Assembly: GCA_903844215.1 (NCBI GenBank) | Contig: CAIMSP010000004.1 | Location: 1-53,490, forward strand | DNA: 53,490 bases | Source of the DNA: an uncultured beta proteobacterium | GTDB taxonomy: Bacteria; Pseudomonadota; Gammaproteobacteria; Burkholderiales; Burkholderiaceae_C | Direction: 5' to 3' | In this document: positions 44,997-53,490 of the stretch, piece after piece | How the letters are laid out: each line of letters opens with the position of its first letter | Position numbering within the stretch: the first letter of the stretch is position 1 | The notes under the pieces: generated by a model | Told to the model about the DNA's origin: nothing | The model's database searches: none | Seen by the model: only the letters and a program-made list of their open reading frames with translations | Program-made: the position numbers and the translations under genes

Positions 44997-47900
44997 TCAG
45001 GGCTCGACTTCGCGCCAACTGATGCGCTTGCCCACGGGCACGGGTGAGGACCAGGGAATGTCCTTGACCTTGGTCTGGCCGCTGGCGCTCACGCCGATGG
45101 CCTTGAGCCGCTCCGACACATCGACCATGGCCACCCCCACCGCGAGTGAACTCGCATCCAGCATCACCCCGGCATTGGAGTAGCCCGTTTCCCCCGGCAC
45201 TGGATTTCCCGAGACCTCATCCACGTAATTCAGCCAACTGTGACCGGCCGAGCAAAGATCCGCCGTCGGCACATTCGTGACGAAGGCCAGCGTGCCCTTG
45301 CCTGCCCTGAAATCCAGATTCATGCGTTCGCCCGTCTCGGGCAGATCAACCATCCAGCCCGTGGTCTGGGCACAGACCAGGGCGCTACTGCTGCAGGCGA
45401 TGCTGCGTGTCGCGTTGGCAAGATCTGGCTGGCCGTCGGAAAGCTTGGGAATGGTGGTGGTCAACACCATTTGCTTGAGGCTGGGCCGTACGTTGCCGTC
45501 GGCGACGCCGGCGTTGCTGTAGGTCGCGCCAATGTCCTTGAAGCTGTAGATCGACTGGGTCTGGGTTGTGGCCAGGTCGGACAAGCCCAGCAGTCTTCCG
45601 GTGCCCGCGTACACATACGCATCGCCGCCGATTTCCGCCAGTTCCAGACGGGTTGTGATCGGCTGCACCACGCCGCTGGAATCCTTGATCGTAGCGAGTC
45701 GCAAGGCGCCAGCCGAGCCATTCACGTCAAAGCGCCACACATTGCCCAACAGGTCGCCGCCATAGACACGCTGCGTCGTGTTGTCCGTCGCCACGTTGCT
45801 CACCCAGTTGTTGATTTCGCGCAAGCCGCTGGGGTCGCTGGCACTGCCGACACCGGTGGCCATCGGACTCACCGTGGTTTGCACGCCGGTCACCGCATTC
45901 AAGATATACAAGTAGCCGTTGCCGTCGGCATTGTTGTAGCCGCTGGTGAACATGACCACCCAGGTTCCATCGGCCAGTTTGCTCAGAATGGGCCGCCCGT
46001 AGCTAAAGCCCAGCTTGCTCCCACCCGTGCTTGCGGTGGTGAACTCCCACAGCGATTTGGGCTGGTCGGGGTCGGTGATGTCGAGTGCGTAATAGCCTTT
46101 GCCGCCCGCGTTCAAGCCACCGACAAGGATGGTGCGCCAGTCATCCGCGCTGACGCAGGGGTTGCTGATGCAGACATCCCCCACCGTGGCCGTGCCGTCC
46201 ACAAAGAAGCGATGATTCGCGCTGTACTGCACATCGGCCAGGCGGTACAGGTTGGGCATCACTTGGCTGGGCACATAGGCCCAGGCTTCCTTGCCCGCGT
46301 CAGTCCAATTGGCATCCGCAGGCTGGGGGGCATAGAAGGCGTGCAGCATGCCGTCGTTGGCGCCCGCATAGACCATCTTCTTGCGTGCTGCCGCCGTGCT
46401 CTTGAAGGCGGCGTAGCCTGCGTCTGCATAGCTCGCGCTGGGCCCCTTCACGTAGCTGGGTTGCGACCCCACGATGTCACCGAGAACGGCGTCGCGCTTG
46501 CGGTAGAGCTTCAAAGGCACGCCGGTCAAGACCGCACCGACGGCAAAGTCCTCGTGCTCGCGCTGTCCGCGCAGGAAATTCACCAGGTTCGCGCCTGCCG
46601 CTGAAGCCAACTGGTCGGCATCCATGCTGGTGTATTGGCTCCACCCAGGCGCCACGGTGGCGTCAAAATAGCTCTGCTTTCCCGCCGCCACCAGATTCAC
46701 ATAGCTGAAGTCGGCGAGATTGGAGCCTGAGGTCATGGCGCTGCCGCCAGCCTTGCGAAACACGATATTGCGGCTGTCGGCCGCCGGGCCGACCAGCAAC
46801 TGCAGCGCGGCCCGGGCCGACCAGGTGTTGCTGCCGGCCGCCACGCTGGCGCTTAAATCGAAGGTGTGCGCCTGGATGTCGCCGGACCACCCCACGTTCG
46901 TGAAGCTCGGAACGAAGACCGTGTTGTCCGCGCTGGTCGGCGCTGACGTGCTGGGCGTGGCGCCGTTGCCGGACGCCACCGAGGTGTTGATGTCATCGAG
47001 CGCGCCGCTGATGCTGGCCGCCATGCTCGAGGCATTGCCGGCGCTGTAATAGCGGCCCCGACCGTTCACCGCCGCATGCCAGAAATCATCGATCGACCGT
47101 GGATCGCTGAAGTCCAGCGGATTGAGCGACGCTTCGATCGTGGCCGTGGGCCACACGGGCCAAGCCACTTGACCGGTACCGCCCACTTGACCTGGCACGG
47201 TGGCACCGGCACGGATGGCCGGAAAGTCGCCCATGAGATTGGCCGGATTTCGATAGTCTGGGTCGAACGCCAACGACCCCGAAACCCCCAAGGCCACCGC
47301 GTAGGTCACCATGTGCTGGTGCGGCGCGCGGTCATCCTCGTTGCCTGCGGTTGGGGGTACCTGGATGCTGTTGACCCAGGCGGCGCGCAGGTCCGTGGCG
47401 TAGTAGTACTGCGCCACATCGGCGAGCGAATTTTGGCTGCCGTTGCCGGTGGCCGTCGGGTAGATGCGGCAGGGCCAGGAAGTGCAGGCCGCGCTGTTGC
47501 CGCCGTCGGCGTCGGTTTGAGTCAGAGCCACGGGGTCGATCGCCGGGCTGGCCGCACTGGCCAGCACCGAAGCGATGGCATCCACGGGCATGGGTGTGGT
47601 GAGTGTGAGCGTGCATGCGCTGGCGTTGACCCAGTCCGTGGGACCGATGCTCGAAACCAATGCCGGCGCCCCCAGCGCCGTGCCTGCACTCAGCGTTTGC
47701 GCGTAGCTGCTCGTGGTGTAGCGCGACTGCAACTGCCACGAGTCGATGATCGGATCGCAACTCACGCTCGAGGTCACCGGTGACGCCGCGCTGGCTGCGG
47801 CACTCGCGGCCTGGCAGGCAGCGTGGCTCACCGCGGTGGAGGGCAGCACGGACGCGTTGCAGGTCTGGTGGTACGTCTGCCCGTTCCACGAAAAGAAGGA

Positions 47901-50900
47901 AGTGGTGCAATCTGCGTCGGGCGCCGCCGCCGCGACGGTGCTCATGCTGCAGATCTGCTGGGTCAAATCGGTGCCTGACGTGATGCCCGGCGTGCACACC
48001 TCGCCGATGAGCGTCGGGCCCGAGTCATACATGAGGCACCGGGTTTGCGTCTGGGTGGTTGGATCGGTGGCCGTGGTTGCGCTGTAGCCGGCGCCCAAGC
48101 CGGGGTCATAGGCGGCTCCGGGACACGCCGTGCCCACGGTTTCCTGCGTCGGGCCGGTGGTGGTATTCGTGCAGACCGACGTATCGCCGGTGACCGCATT
48201 GAAGACCGTTCCGGGGGAGCAAAAGCCCGGAGCCACCGGCCCCAGCGGCGTTGGCGTCGTCACCGGGCAGTCCACCACCGTTTTCACTCCGGGGCCAGCC
48301 GCAATCGCGCTGCATGTGTCTTTTTGAACGTAGCTCGTGACGACGCTTTTTGCGTGGCAGGTGGTGGTGGTGGTAATACCAGCCACGTTGATGGACGCGG
48401 TACCGGGCGTGCAGGAATCGGGCTCAACGGCGATACCCAGCGTCGTGGAAGTCCCGCAGCTATAAGTCTGATTGCCCAACACGGTCGTGCCAGTGGCATA
48501 GGTGCAGGAGGCCACAGCGTGCGAGGCGACGTCGGTGACGGTGGCGCAGCTGGTGGTGTTCGGGCTGATGAAAGAGTGACTGCAAGTCGGGACGATGGTG
48601 GGCCCACTGATGGTGGTGCTGCCGCAGCTGCTCGTTTGACCGCTGGTGGCATTGAAGGTCGGTCCGACCACACAGAGGGCGGTGTCAACGTAGTAGGAAT
48701 TGTCCGAGACCAGGGTGCAGTCGGTTTGCGCATAGGGCGGCGCGGCTGCATACGTTGTGCTCGTGGCCGGGCAGACCGATCGGGCAACATAGCCGTCGCT
48801 TTGGATGACGAGAGAGTAGGTGGTCGCGATCCAGTGGGGTGCGCTCGCGGGGACGGCAAGGCAAGGCCCAGCGCAAACCGTCGTGGGCACGGGCGTGCTC
48901 ACGACGGACGGCGTACAGGTTGTGGTCAGGCCCGTAGCATTCGTGCTGCTGGCGGCCGTCGGCGGGACGCCCGCCGTGACGGCGCAGGTCAAGGGATCGA
49001 CTGCGTACTGCTGCGCGACCGCATTGGTGATGCTTGCACCATTTGGCGCAGTGATGACGACGGTCGGGCACAGAAGTTGGTAGTTGTTGTCCGTCCCGGC
49101 GACGGCCGGTGGCGACACCGGGGGCAGCAGCAGATTGGTGGTGACCTGGTTCGCTGCGGTGCAGTCCGCCACGTTGTCGCCGCTGGCCGGCCCCGAACTC
49201 AGGCTCGGCGTCTGAATCGGACCGCAAGAAACCACCGTCGTGTCGCTGGTGCTGTCGGTACAAAGCGTGGGATCCACATAGGACACCGTGGTGTTGAGGA
49301 TGCAGGACTGGCGCCCCAGCGGATTGGTCACCAGGGCCTGGTTGTCGCCGATGCAGGCCGCGCTTGGGTCCAGCGCCAGCAGGCCGGAATCAAGCAGCGC
49401 GGAGCAGGTGATTCGGGTGTAGTTGTTGCCGGGAAGTGGGTCCTGGTTGCTGCAGTAGAGCGGATCCACCGGCTGGTCCAAGAGCGAATTATTTGATAAG
49501 CGGCAGCCCGAGGTGCCCAGGGTCCCGGCAGAACAGGCCAGAACATAGCTCCAGGTGGAGCCGTCATTGCCCACCTGCTGCCATTGCTCGACCGTACGGG
49601 TCATGCTCCAGGCCTGGTAGCTCGCGGTCTGGACCGTCATCATCACGTACTGGTACTGAATTTTCTGCTGCCAGTCGTTGCGCAGCACCTGCGTCGTCAC
49701 CCGCGCCAGTGTGCGCACGGACTGCGTCGAGACGGTGTCGCGCTGCGTGCTTCGGGTCACCGTCTTCGCTTGGTGGGTGACGCTTTCCTTGAGCTGCTTC
49801 TGATCGATCGTCTGCGTGGTCGTGACCTTGCTGGTCCGGGTGTTTTCGTAAGTCAAGGTGTCGGTCTGTCGCGACTGCCCCCGTGTCGTGTTGAAATACT
49901 GTTCCACCGAACGGGTGTAGTTGGTCACGGTCTGGTTGTCGTTGTTGCTGCAGCTCAGTGCCTGGTAGTCGTAGAGCTGCTGCTGATCGAGGTAACTGCT
50001 GGTCCCATCGAACATGGGGCGCGGAGCGCACTGCCGGTTCGACTCTTTCCCGTTGCCGTTGCCGTCGCAAACGCCCATGGGAGCACTCAGCGGACTGTCC
50101 TGTTGCCCCACCAACGTGGTGCCATCCATCTGCACCGCGCCCGCCGTCTCGAAGGTCTTGTTCCAGTAGCCATCGGTGGTCATGATGGTGTAGTTTCTCT
50201 GGCAAGCGTTTTGCACCGGGTCTTCAGGCATGCCCTTGTTGATGCCCACGGAGCGCAGCGCCGAAGTGCCGACAACGCCGGCACCGTAGTCCGAGTAGTG
50301 CCGCCCGACGCGCGCCAGCCCTTCGCGCGACGGACTGGCGCCACCGGGGCTCTGGCTATAGAGCTTGCTGTACACATTTTTCCGCTGCGCCACCGTGAAA
50401 TCGTCGATGGCCTGGTACTTGGCCGGATCGACCGCGCTGCCGGCCAGCGGCGGCACATTCGGGTCCGCAGCGTTGCCGGCCACCAGGGGCGACACGGTGA
50501 TGAAGCCGACGCGGTAGTTATCGCCCATGTCCTTGAAGGCCCGACCAATGCCGCTCTTGACCAGGGCGATGCGGGTGCGGTAGTAGCTGTACCAAATGGC
50601 GAAGTTGCTCTGCTCGGTGGCGGAGACCAGCACCCGCGTCCAGCCGCCACCGGCGGCACTGCTCACGGTGCCCAGGACATCGGTACAGGGCGCGGCGTTG
50701 TAGGTCTGCGGCCCCGCCACGCTGTACAGGTAGTAGTAGGCAGCCTGGGGCGCGTCGGAGCGCGACAGCGCGGTCGTGCCCTGGCCCAAGCCCAAGCGGG
50801 TCTGAAAATCGAAGGCCTGAAACGCGCTACTCAGGTTCACCGAGGTCCCGCCCTGCGGGCTCAGGATGGCCGGACTGTAGTAGTTGTAGGGAGCGGCAGT

Positions 50901-51278
50901 GAAACTGGGCGTGGGCGCATCCATCAGCGGCAAGGCGGCGTCGCTCGCATCCACCACCTTGGGCAGAACATAGGTCTGGCTCGGGTTGTAGTACACCGGA
51001 TTGCACTGGTAGCTGCGGTAACCGATGGCTTGCTCGTCCGAATCGAGCTGTTCCAGATCGTCCGGCATGTGCGAGGCGCGCATCGAATCGGACGCATCCA
51101 TCAGCAGCATGATGTTGGGCTTGACAGCCGCCGATTGCGCACTCGCAATGGGCGCGTTGGACAGGTCGGTCAGTGCCGCCGCCGCCTCGTGGGTCCAGGG
51201 CAACAGGCTGCAGCCGCCCAGGATCGCCAGGATTCGCCCGGATCGTGCCAACGCCTGCGCCACGGCCTGTGTTTTCAT
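44997..51278 (-). CDS. pilY1: PilY1/PilC-like type IV pilus tip protein with Cys-rich insertion
   Basis: A 2093-residue exported protein, against roughly 1000-1200 for typical PilY1. The signal segment (residues 15-35) precedes a von Willebrand-like region starting PNIMLLMDASDSM, with a MIDAS-type DASDS (61-65). A Thr/Gln-rich stretch (about 445-560) leads into a cysteine-rich insertion (about 579-1177, more than 35 Cys). The C-terminal PilY1 beta-propeller follows (SGYNNADGNGYLYILNAVTG, YGGDLLGNVWRFDVNG). It is expected at the pilus tip for assembly, adhesion and mechanosensing. CAGGAG precedes the ATG. It follows pilX by 17 bases. Confidence 0.92.
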   Translation of the reverse strand: MKTQAVAQALARSGRILAILGGCSLLPWTHEAAAALTDLSNAPIASAQSAAVKPNIMLLMDASDSMRASHMPDDLEQLDSDEQAIGYRSYQCNPVYYNPSQTYVLPKVVDASDAALPLMDAPTPSFTAAPYNYYSPAILSPQGGTSVNLSSAFQAFDFQTRLGLGQGTTALSRSDAPQAAYYYLYSVAGPQTYNAAPCTDVLGTVSSAAGGGWTRVLVSATEQSNFAIWYSYYRTRIALVKSGIGRAFKDMGDNYRVGFITVSPLVAGNAADPNVPPLAGSAVDPAKYQAIDDFTVAQRKNVYSKLYSQSPGGASPSREGLARVGRHYSDYGAGVVGTSALRSVGINKGMPEDPVQNACQRNYTIMTTDGYWNKTFETAGAVQMDGTTLVGQQDSPLSAPMGVCDGNGNGKESNRQCAPRPMFDGTSSYLDQQQLYDYQALSCSNNDNQTVTNYTRSVEQYFNTTRGQSRQTDTLTYENTRTSKVTTTQTIDQKQLKESVTHQAKTVTRSTQRDTVSTQSVRTLARVTTQVLRNDWQQKIQYQYVMMTVQTASYQAWSMTRTVEQWQQVGNDGSTWSYVLACSAGTLGTSGCRLSNNSLLDQPVDPLYCSNQDPLPGNNYTRITCSALLDSGLLALDPSAACIGDNQALVTNPLGRQSCILNTTVSYVDPTLCTDSTSDTTVVSCGPIQTPSLSSGPASGDNVADCTAANQVTTNLLLPPVSPPAVAGTDNNYQLLCPTVVITAPNGASITNAVAQQYAVDPLTCAVTAGVPPTAASSTNATGLTTTCTPSVVSTPVPTTVCAGPCLAVPASAPHWIATTYSLVIQSDGYVARSVCPATSTTYAAAPPYAQTDCTLVSDNSYYVDTALCVVGPTFNATSGQTSSCGSTTISGPTIVPTCSHSFISPNTTSCATVTDVASHAVASCTYATGTTVLGNQTYSCGTSTTLGIAVEPDSCTPGTASINVAGITTTTTCHAKSVVTSYVQKDTCSAIAAGPGVKTVVDCPVTTPTPLGPVAPGFCSPGTVFNAVTGDTSVCTNTTTGPTQETVGTACPGAAYDPGLGAGYSATTATDPTTQTQTRCLMYDSGPTLIGEVCTPGITSGTDLTQQICSMSTVAAAAPDADCTTSFFSWNGQTYHQTCNASVLPSTAVSHAACQAASAAASAASPVTSSVSCDPIIDSWQLQSRYTTSSYAQTLSAGTALGAPALVSSIGPTDWVNASACTLTLTTPMPVDAIASVLASAASPAIDPVALTQTDADGGNSAACTSWPCRIYPTATGNGSQNSLADVAQYYYATDLRAAWVNSIQVPPTAGNEDDRAPHQHMVTYAVALGVSGSLAFDPDYRNPANLMGDFPAIRAGATVPGQVGGTGQVAWPVWPTATIEASLNPLDFSDPRSIDDFWHAAVNGRGRYYSAGNASSMAASISGALDDINTSVASGNGATPSTSAPTSADNTVFVPSFTNVGWSGDIQAHTFDLSASVAAGSNTWSARAALQLLVGPAADSRNIVFRKAGGSAMTSGSNLADFSYVNLVAAGKQSYFDATVAPGWSQYTSMDADQLASAAGANLVNFLRGQREHEDFAVGAVLTGVPLKLYRKRDAVLGDIVGSQPSYVKGPSASYADAGYAAFKSTAAARKKMVYAGANDGMLHAFYAPQPADANWTDAGKEAWAYVPSQVMPNLYRLADVQYSANHRFFVDGTATVGDVCISNPCVSADDWRTILVGGLNAGGKGYYALDITDPDQPKSLWEFTTASTGGSKLGFSYGRPILSKLADGTWVVMFTSGYNNADGNGYLYILNAVTGVQTTVSPMATGVGSASDPSGLREINNWVSNVATDNTTQRVYGGDLLGNVWRFDVNGSAGALRLATIKDSSGVVQPITTRLELAEIGGDAYVYAGTGRLLGLSDLATTQTQSIYSFKDIGATYSNAGVADGNVRPSLKQMVLTTTIPKLSDGQPDLANATRSIACSSSALVCAQTTGWMVDLPETGERMNLDFRAGKGTLAFVTNVPTADLCSAGHSWLNYVDEVSGNPVPGETGYSNAGVMLDASSLAVGVAMVDVSERLKAIGVSASGQTKVKDIPWSSPVPVGKRISWREVEP

Positions 51279-51295
51279 GTTCTTCTCCTGGCAAT

Positions 51296-51904
51296 CTATT
51301 TCATGACGACTTGGGTGTAGCTCACGGTGTTTCTCGGTCCGTCGATGCGCGTCGTGAGGCGAAAATACGGTGGCGGCGGTGGCGGCGCGATGCCCGAGAA
51401 GCTGGCGCCACCGCCCGCGCCGCCGAGCGTGGCGCCATCCATCACCGAGACGCAGTCGTTGCCGGACAGCGCGCCGACGTTGCGGCACAGGCGGTGCACC
51501 ACATAACGCACGCGGTTGCCGTTGCCGTCATTGGCCGTGGCCTGCACCACCGAGGGATCGGTGTCCCAGGCAAACGTGTTCGGGTCGAAGCCAGGGGTCC
51601 AGGAAGCAAAGTAGCCCTGAGCGGGCAGATTGGCCGCCAGCGCCGCCTGAGTGGGCGCCGAGGCGGCAACGGCCGGACGAAAGTAGGCCAACGCGGTCAC
51701 CGAGGCCCGGTCCCCGGCCGAGGTGGCGTTTTGTTTGAAGGCCAGGTTGCCGGCGACGCCCTGCCCCGATCCAACCGCGCGCAGCAGCGCCACACCGGCC
51801 AGCATCATCACGATCATCACCATCAAGGCCACGTACAAGACGACGCCGCGCTGGCGCGCCGGCCGCCCAGTGCCGCGCAGGCGCGCCGCCGCGAGCGCCG
51901 TCAT
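51296..51904 (-). CDS. pilX: minor pilin-like PilX
   Basis: A 202-residue protein. A basic leader ending RPARQRG is followed by a hydrophobic helix (VVLYVALMVMIVMMLAGVAL). This is a PilX-type N-terminus, lacking Glu at +5 as many PilX proteins do. The C-terminal part is variable with GNDCVSVMDGATLGG and a PPPPPP run. It joins the priming complex of type IV pilus assembly with PilV, PilW and PilY1. Its ATG overlaps the pilW stop by four bases. Confidence 0.9.
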   Translation of the reverse strand: MTALAAARLRGTGRPARQRGVVLYVALMVMIVMMLAGVALLRAVGSGQGVAGNLAFKQNATSAGDRASVTALAYFRPAVAASAPTQAALAANLPAQGYFASWTPGFDPNTFAWDTDPSVVQATANDGNGNRVRYVVHRLCRNVGALSGNDCVSVMDGATLGGAGGGASFSGIAPPPPPPYFRLTTRIDGPRNTVSYTQVVMK

Positions 51905-53022
51905 GGGCTGGTCCCCCAGATCAGGTTGCGCATGGCCACCACGCTCTCCACCACGCGGTAGCGGTAGTTCTTCCAGTTGGGAATGGCGCTCATATCAAAG
52001 CTGCCGCCCTGCCAGCTCGGCGCCACCGGGGTGACGGGCGACTTTTCCAGGTGCGGACTGCGCGCCAGCAGGGCAAAGCGCACGGCCAGCACTTGCGACC
52101 AGTTGGCCGGTGCGGCGCGAGTCCATTCGCTCGGACTGATGATGCCGTCGTTGGCCGCGGCCGGTGGCACGGCGGCGGCGCCGGCCACGCCGCCGCCGTC
52201 GTCCACGCCGTACTCGGCCTTCAAGTTCACGATGCCATCGGCCACGGGCGAGGCCACGCCAGAGGCCAACAAATTGGCGGCCACCAGAGCGCCATTGACG
52301 ATGCGCCATTGGTTCAGCCGGGGCTGCGGGCCCAGGTTGTACAGCCTGCCGGTGCCGTTCAGTGCGGCCGGTGTGCCCGCACTGTTGCGCGTGGCCACGA
52401 CCTGTGCGGCCGAATAGAAACTGGTGTAAATGGCATCCTGCACGTGATCCACCGTGAAGCCGTCGGCGTTGGCGTCACTCGTGATCTCGACCAGTTCACA
52501 GGCGGCGGGCGGCATCAAGGGGTCGCTCAGCACCGCCTGATCGCCGGGGTGGATGCCGCCGCGCGACACCGTGGTCTTGCCGCTCACCGAGCCCGACTGG
52601 TAAATCCGACCCGCCGTCATGTAGGACGAGTTTCCATACAGCACGTCGAGCTGATCGGGCACCGCCCCGGCACCCGGCGTGATGACGACCGGCACCAAGG
52701 GGAAAGTAAAAGGGCTGCTGGCTGCGAGCGCCGGGTTGATGGCGTTCACGCTGCACGGCACGCCCGCAGCCGACATCTGGGTCAGCGTGCCAAAGCCCAT
52801 GCCGGCGACCTTCAAGTCACGTTCGAGCTGGAACAGTCCGATGGCGGCGGAGATCTGCGCCTCATTGCCCGAGGACGTGGTGCGGTTGCTCGCCATGGAC
52901 ATCGAAAAGACTTCGAAGATCACCAGCGCCGTGACCAAACCGATGGCCAGACCGACCAGGATTTCAATCAGCGACAGACCGCGCGAACGGCGGCCTGATT
53001 GGAAAACGGGCGCGCGCTGCAT
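51901..53022 (-). CDS. pilW: minor pilin PilW
   Basis: A 373-residue prepilin-like protein. The start at 53022 gives a short leader with the processing site G15|LSLIE, where Glu is +5, and a hydrophobic helix (ILVGLAIGLVTALVIFEVF). The large C-terminal domain (TTSSGNEAQISAAIGLFQLERDLKVAG) is the PilW type. It belongs to the minor pilin complex that primes pilus fibre growth. It follows pilV by eight bases and overlaps pilX. Confidence 0.93.
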   Translation of the reverse strand: MQRAPVFQSGRRSRGLSLIEILVGLAIGLVTALVIFEVFSMSMASNRTTSSGNEAQISAAIGLFQLERDLKVAGMGFGTLTQMSAAGVPCSVNAINPALAASSPFTFPLVPVVITPGAGAVPDQLDVLYGNSSYMTAGRIYQSGSVSGKTTVSRGGIHPGDQAVLSDPLMPPAACELVEITSDANADGFTVDHVQDAIYTSFYSAAQVVATRNSAGTPAALNGTGRLYNLGPQPRLNQWRIVNGALVAANLLASGVASPVADGIVNLKAEYGVDDGGGVAGAAAVPPAAANDGIISPSEWTRAAPANWSQVLAVRFALLARSPHLEKSPVTPVAPSWQGGSFDMSAIPNWKNYRYRVVESVVAMRNLIWGTSP

Positions 53023-53030
53023 GGCAAGGC

Positions 53031-53490
53031 TCAGCTGATGTAGCTGGTGAACACATGCCGGCGCGCCGCCAGGTCGGTCGGCGCTTTCCAGCACAGCGTG
53101 ACACGAACCTGGTTCAATGCCGGGTTGATCACGATCTGCTGCATGCGGTCAGTGGCACCCGGCAAGGCCCCGGCCGTGGCCGCAGTCACCCAGCTCTTGA
53201 CCACGGCATTGTCCGATGGCGTTCCAGCCGTTGCCACGTCGCATGCGTTGGCCACATCGGCGCGATGGGCAAAGCCGTCCAGCGAATTGGCCAGGTTGAC
53301 CGCGTTCGAGCGATCCACGCCGACCCAGATCTCGTTCGCAATGCGCCCTGCCAGGCGGTTGGCGTCGGAGCGGTATTGGGCGTCGGACTGGCCGCCGATG
53401 GCCACGGCATTCACGCCCAACATACCCAGAATGCCAAGCGAAAGTATCAGGATGGCCATCAGCGATTCGATCATCATGGCGCCTTGCTGA
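53031..53490 (-). CDS. pilV: minor pilin PilV, 5' end beyond the window
   Basis: Only the portion from the processing site on is visible: QQGAMMIESLMAILILSLGI, with cleavage after Gly and Glu at +5. The frame remains open to the window edge, so the leader lies outside and an internal ATG is not the start. The remaining residues include an NAVAIGG-type helix end and a small C-terminal domain with two Cys (NACDV, TLCWK). It is the first visible gene of the pilV-W-X-Y1 operon. Confidence 0.88.
   Translation of the reverse strand, partial: QQGAMMIESLMAILILSLGILGMLGVNAVAIGGQSDAQYRSDANRLAGRIANEIWVGVDRSNAVNLANSLDGFAHRADVANACDVATAGTPSDNAVVKSWVTAATAGALPGATDRMQQIVINPALNQVRVTLCWKAPTDLAARRHVFTSYIS

Overview
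The window reads as a GC-rich betaproteobacterial chromosome segment, most likely Burkholderiales and probably Comamonadaceae. Evidence: the block mdh / CoA-lyase-like gene / acnB divergent from gntR-sdhCDAB-sdhE-gltA, the chain cysS-alkA-accA-tilS-lysC-tRNA-Ser, a glyA-nrdR pair beside minor pilin genes, and strong third-position GC bias that fills the antisense strands with long spurious frames. The assignment is inference from gene order and protein character; no database search was possible. Genes are nearly all housekeeping and tightly packed.

Layout. (1) 1-767: left edge with a truncated gene start, a possible small ORF, an apparent remnant of an EAL-type protein and a perfect 21-bp inverted repeat. 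(2) 764-11403, all minus strand: a fatty-acid/acyl-CoA degradation cluster read from fadB-like multifunctional enzyme through an M20 hydrolase, thiolase, acyl-CoA dehydrogenase, SDR, thioesterase, MDR oxidoreductase, ElaA-type acetyltransferase and a second SDR. The M20 protein resembles the PM20D1/carboxypeptidase S group, whose characterised animal member makes and hydrolyses N-fatty-acyl amino acids, so this cluster may take N-acyl amino acids as an acyl source. A GAACG-AA-CGTTC dyad upstream of fadB is a good operator candidate. (3) 11870-15762, minus: livHMGF-type ABC importer with no adjacent binding protein and with asymmetric ATPase sites. (4) 15869-27240: TCA-cycle region, with acnB, an exported orphan, a HpcH/HpaI lyase-like gene and mdh on minus, then gntR, sdhCDAB, sdhE and gltA on plus. 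The shared mdh/gntR promoter region holds a 12-bp palindrome inside the predicted gntR promoter spacer.

(5) 27313-28860: an exported glycine-rich beta protein built from three repeats of one ~140-residue unit. (6) 28961-35229, minus: tRNA-Ser(GCU), lysC, tilS, an exported protein, accA, a 3-methyladenine DNA glycosylase and cysS. (7) 35433-38864, plus: TPR protein, exported and cytoplasmic cyclophilins, lpxH, mtfA. (8) 38889-41621, minus: a 910-residue DUF349 protein with a disordered Arg/Asp/Gly linker. (9) 42029-44955, plus: lytic transglycosylase, a ZTP riboswitch, glyA, nrdR. (10) 44997-53490, minus: pilV (cut by the window end), pilW, pilX and a 2093-residue pilY1-like gene with a very long cysteine-rich insertion.

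No CRISPR array, insertion sequence, integrase, rRNA or phage gene was seen. The most notable items are the PM20D1-like hydrolase inside a beta-oxidation operon, the three-repeat exported protein, the asymmetric LivF/LivG pair, the ZTP riboswitch on glyA and the cysteine-rich PilY1 insertion.
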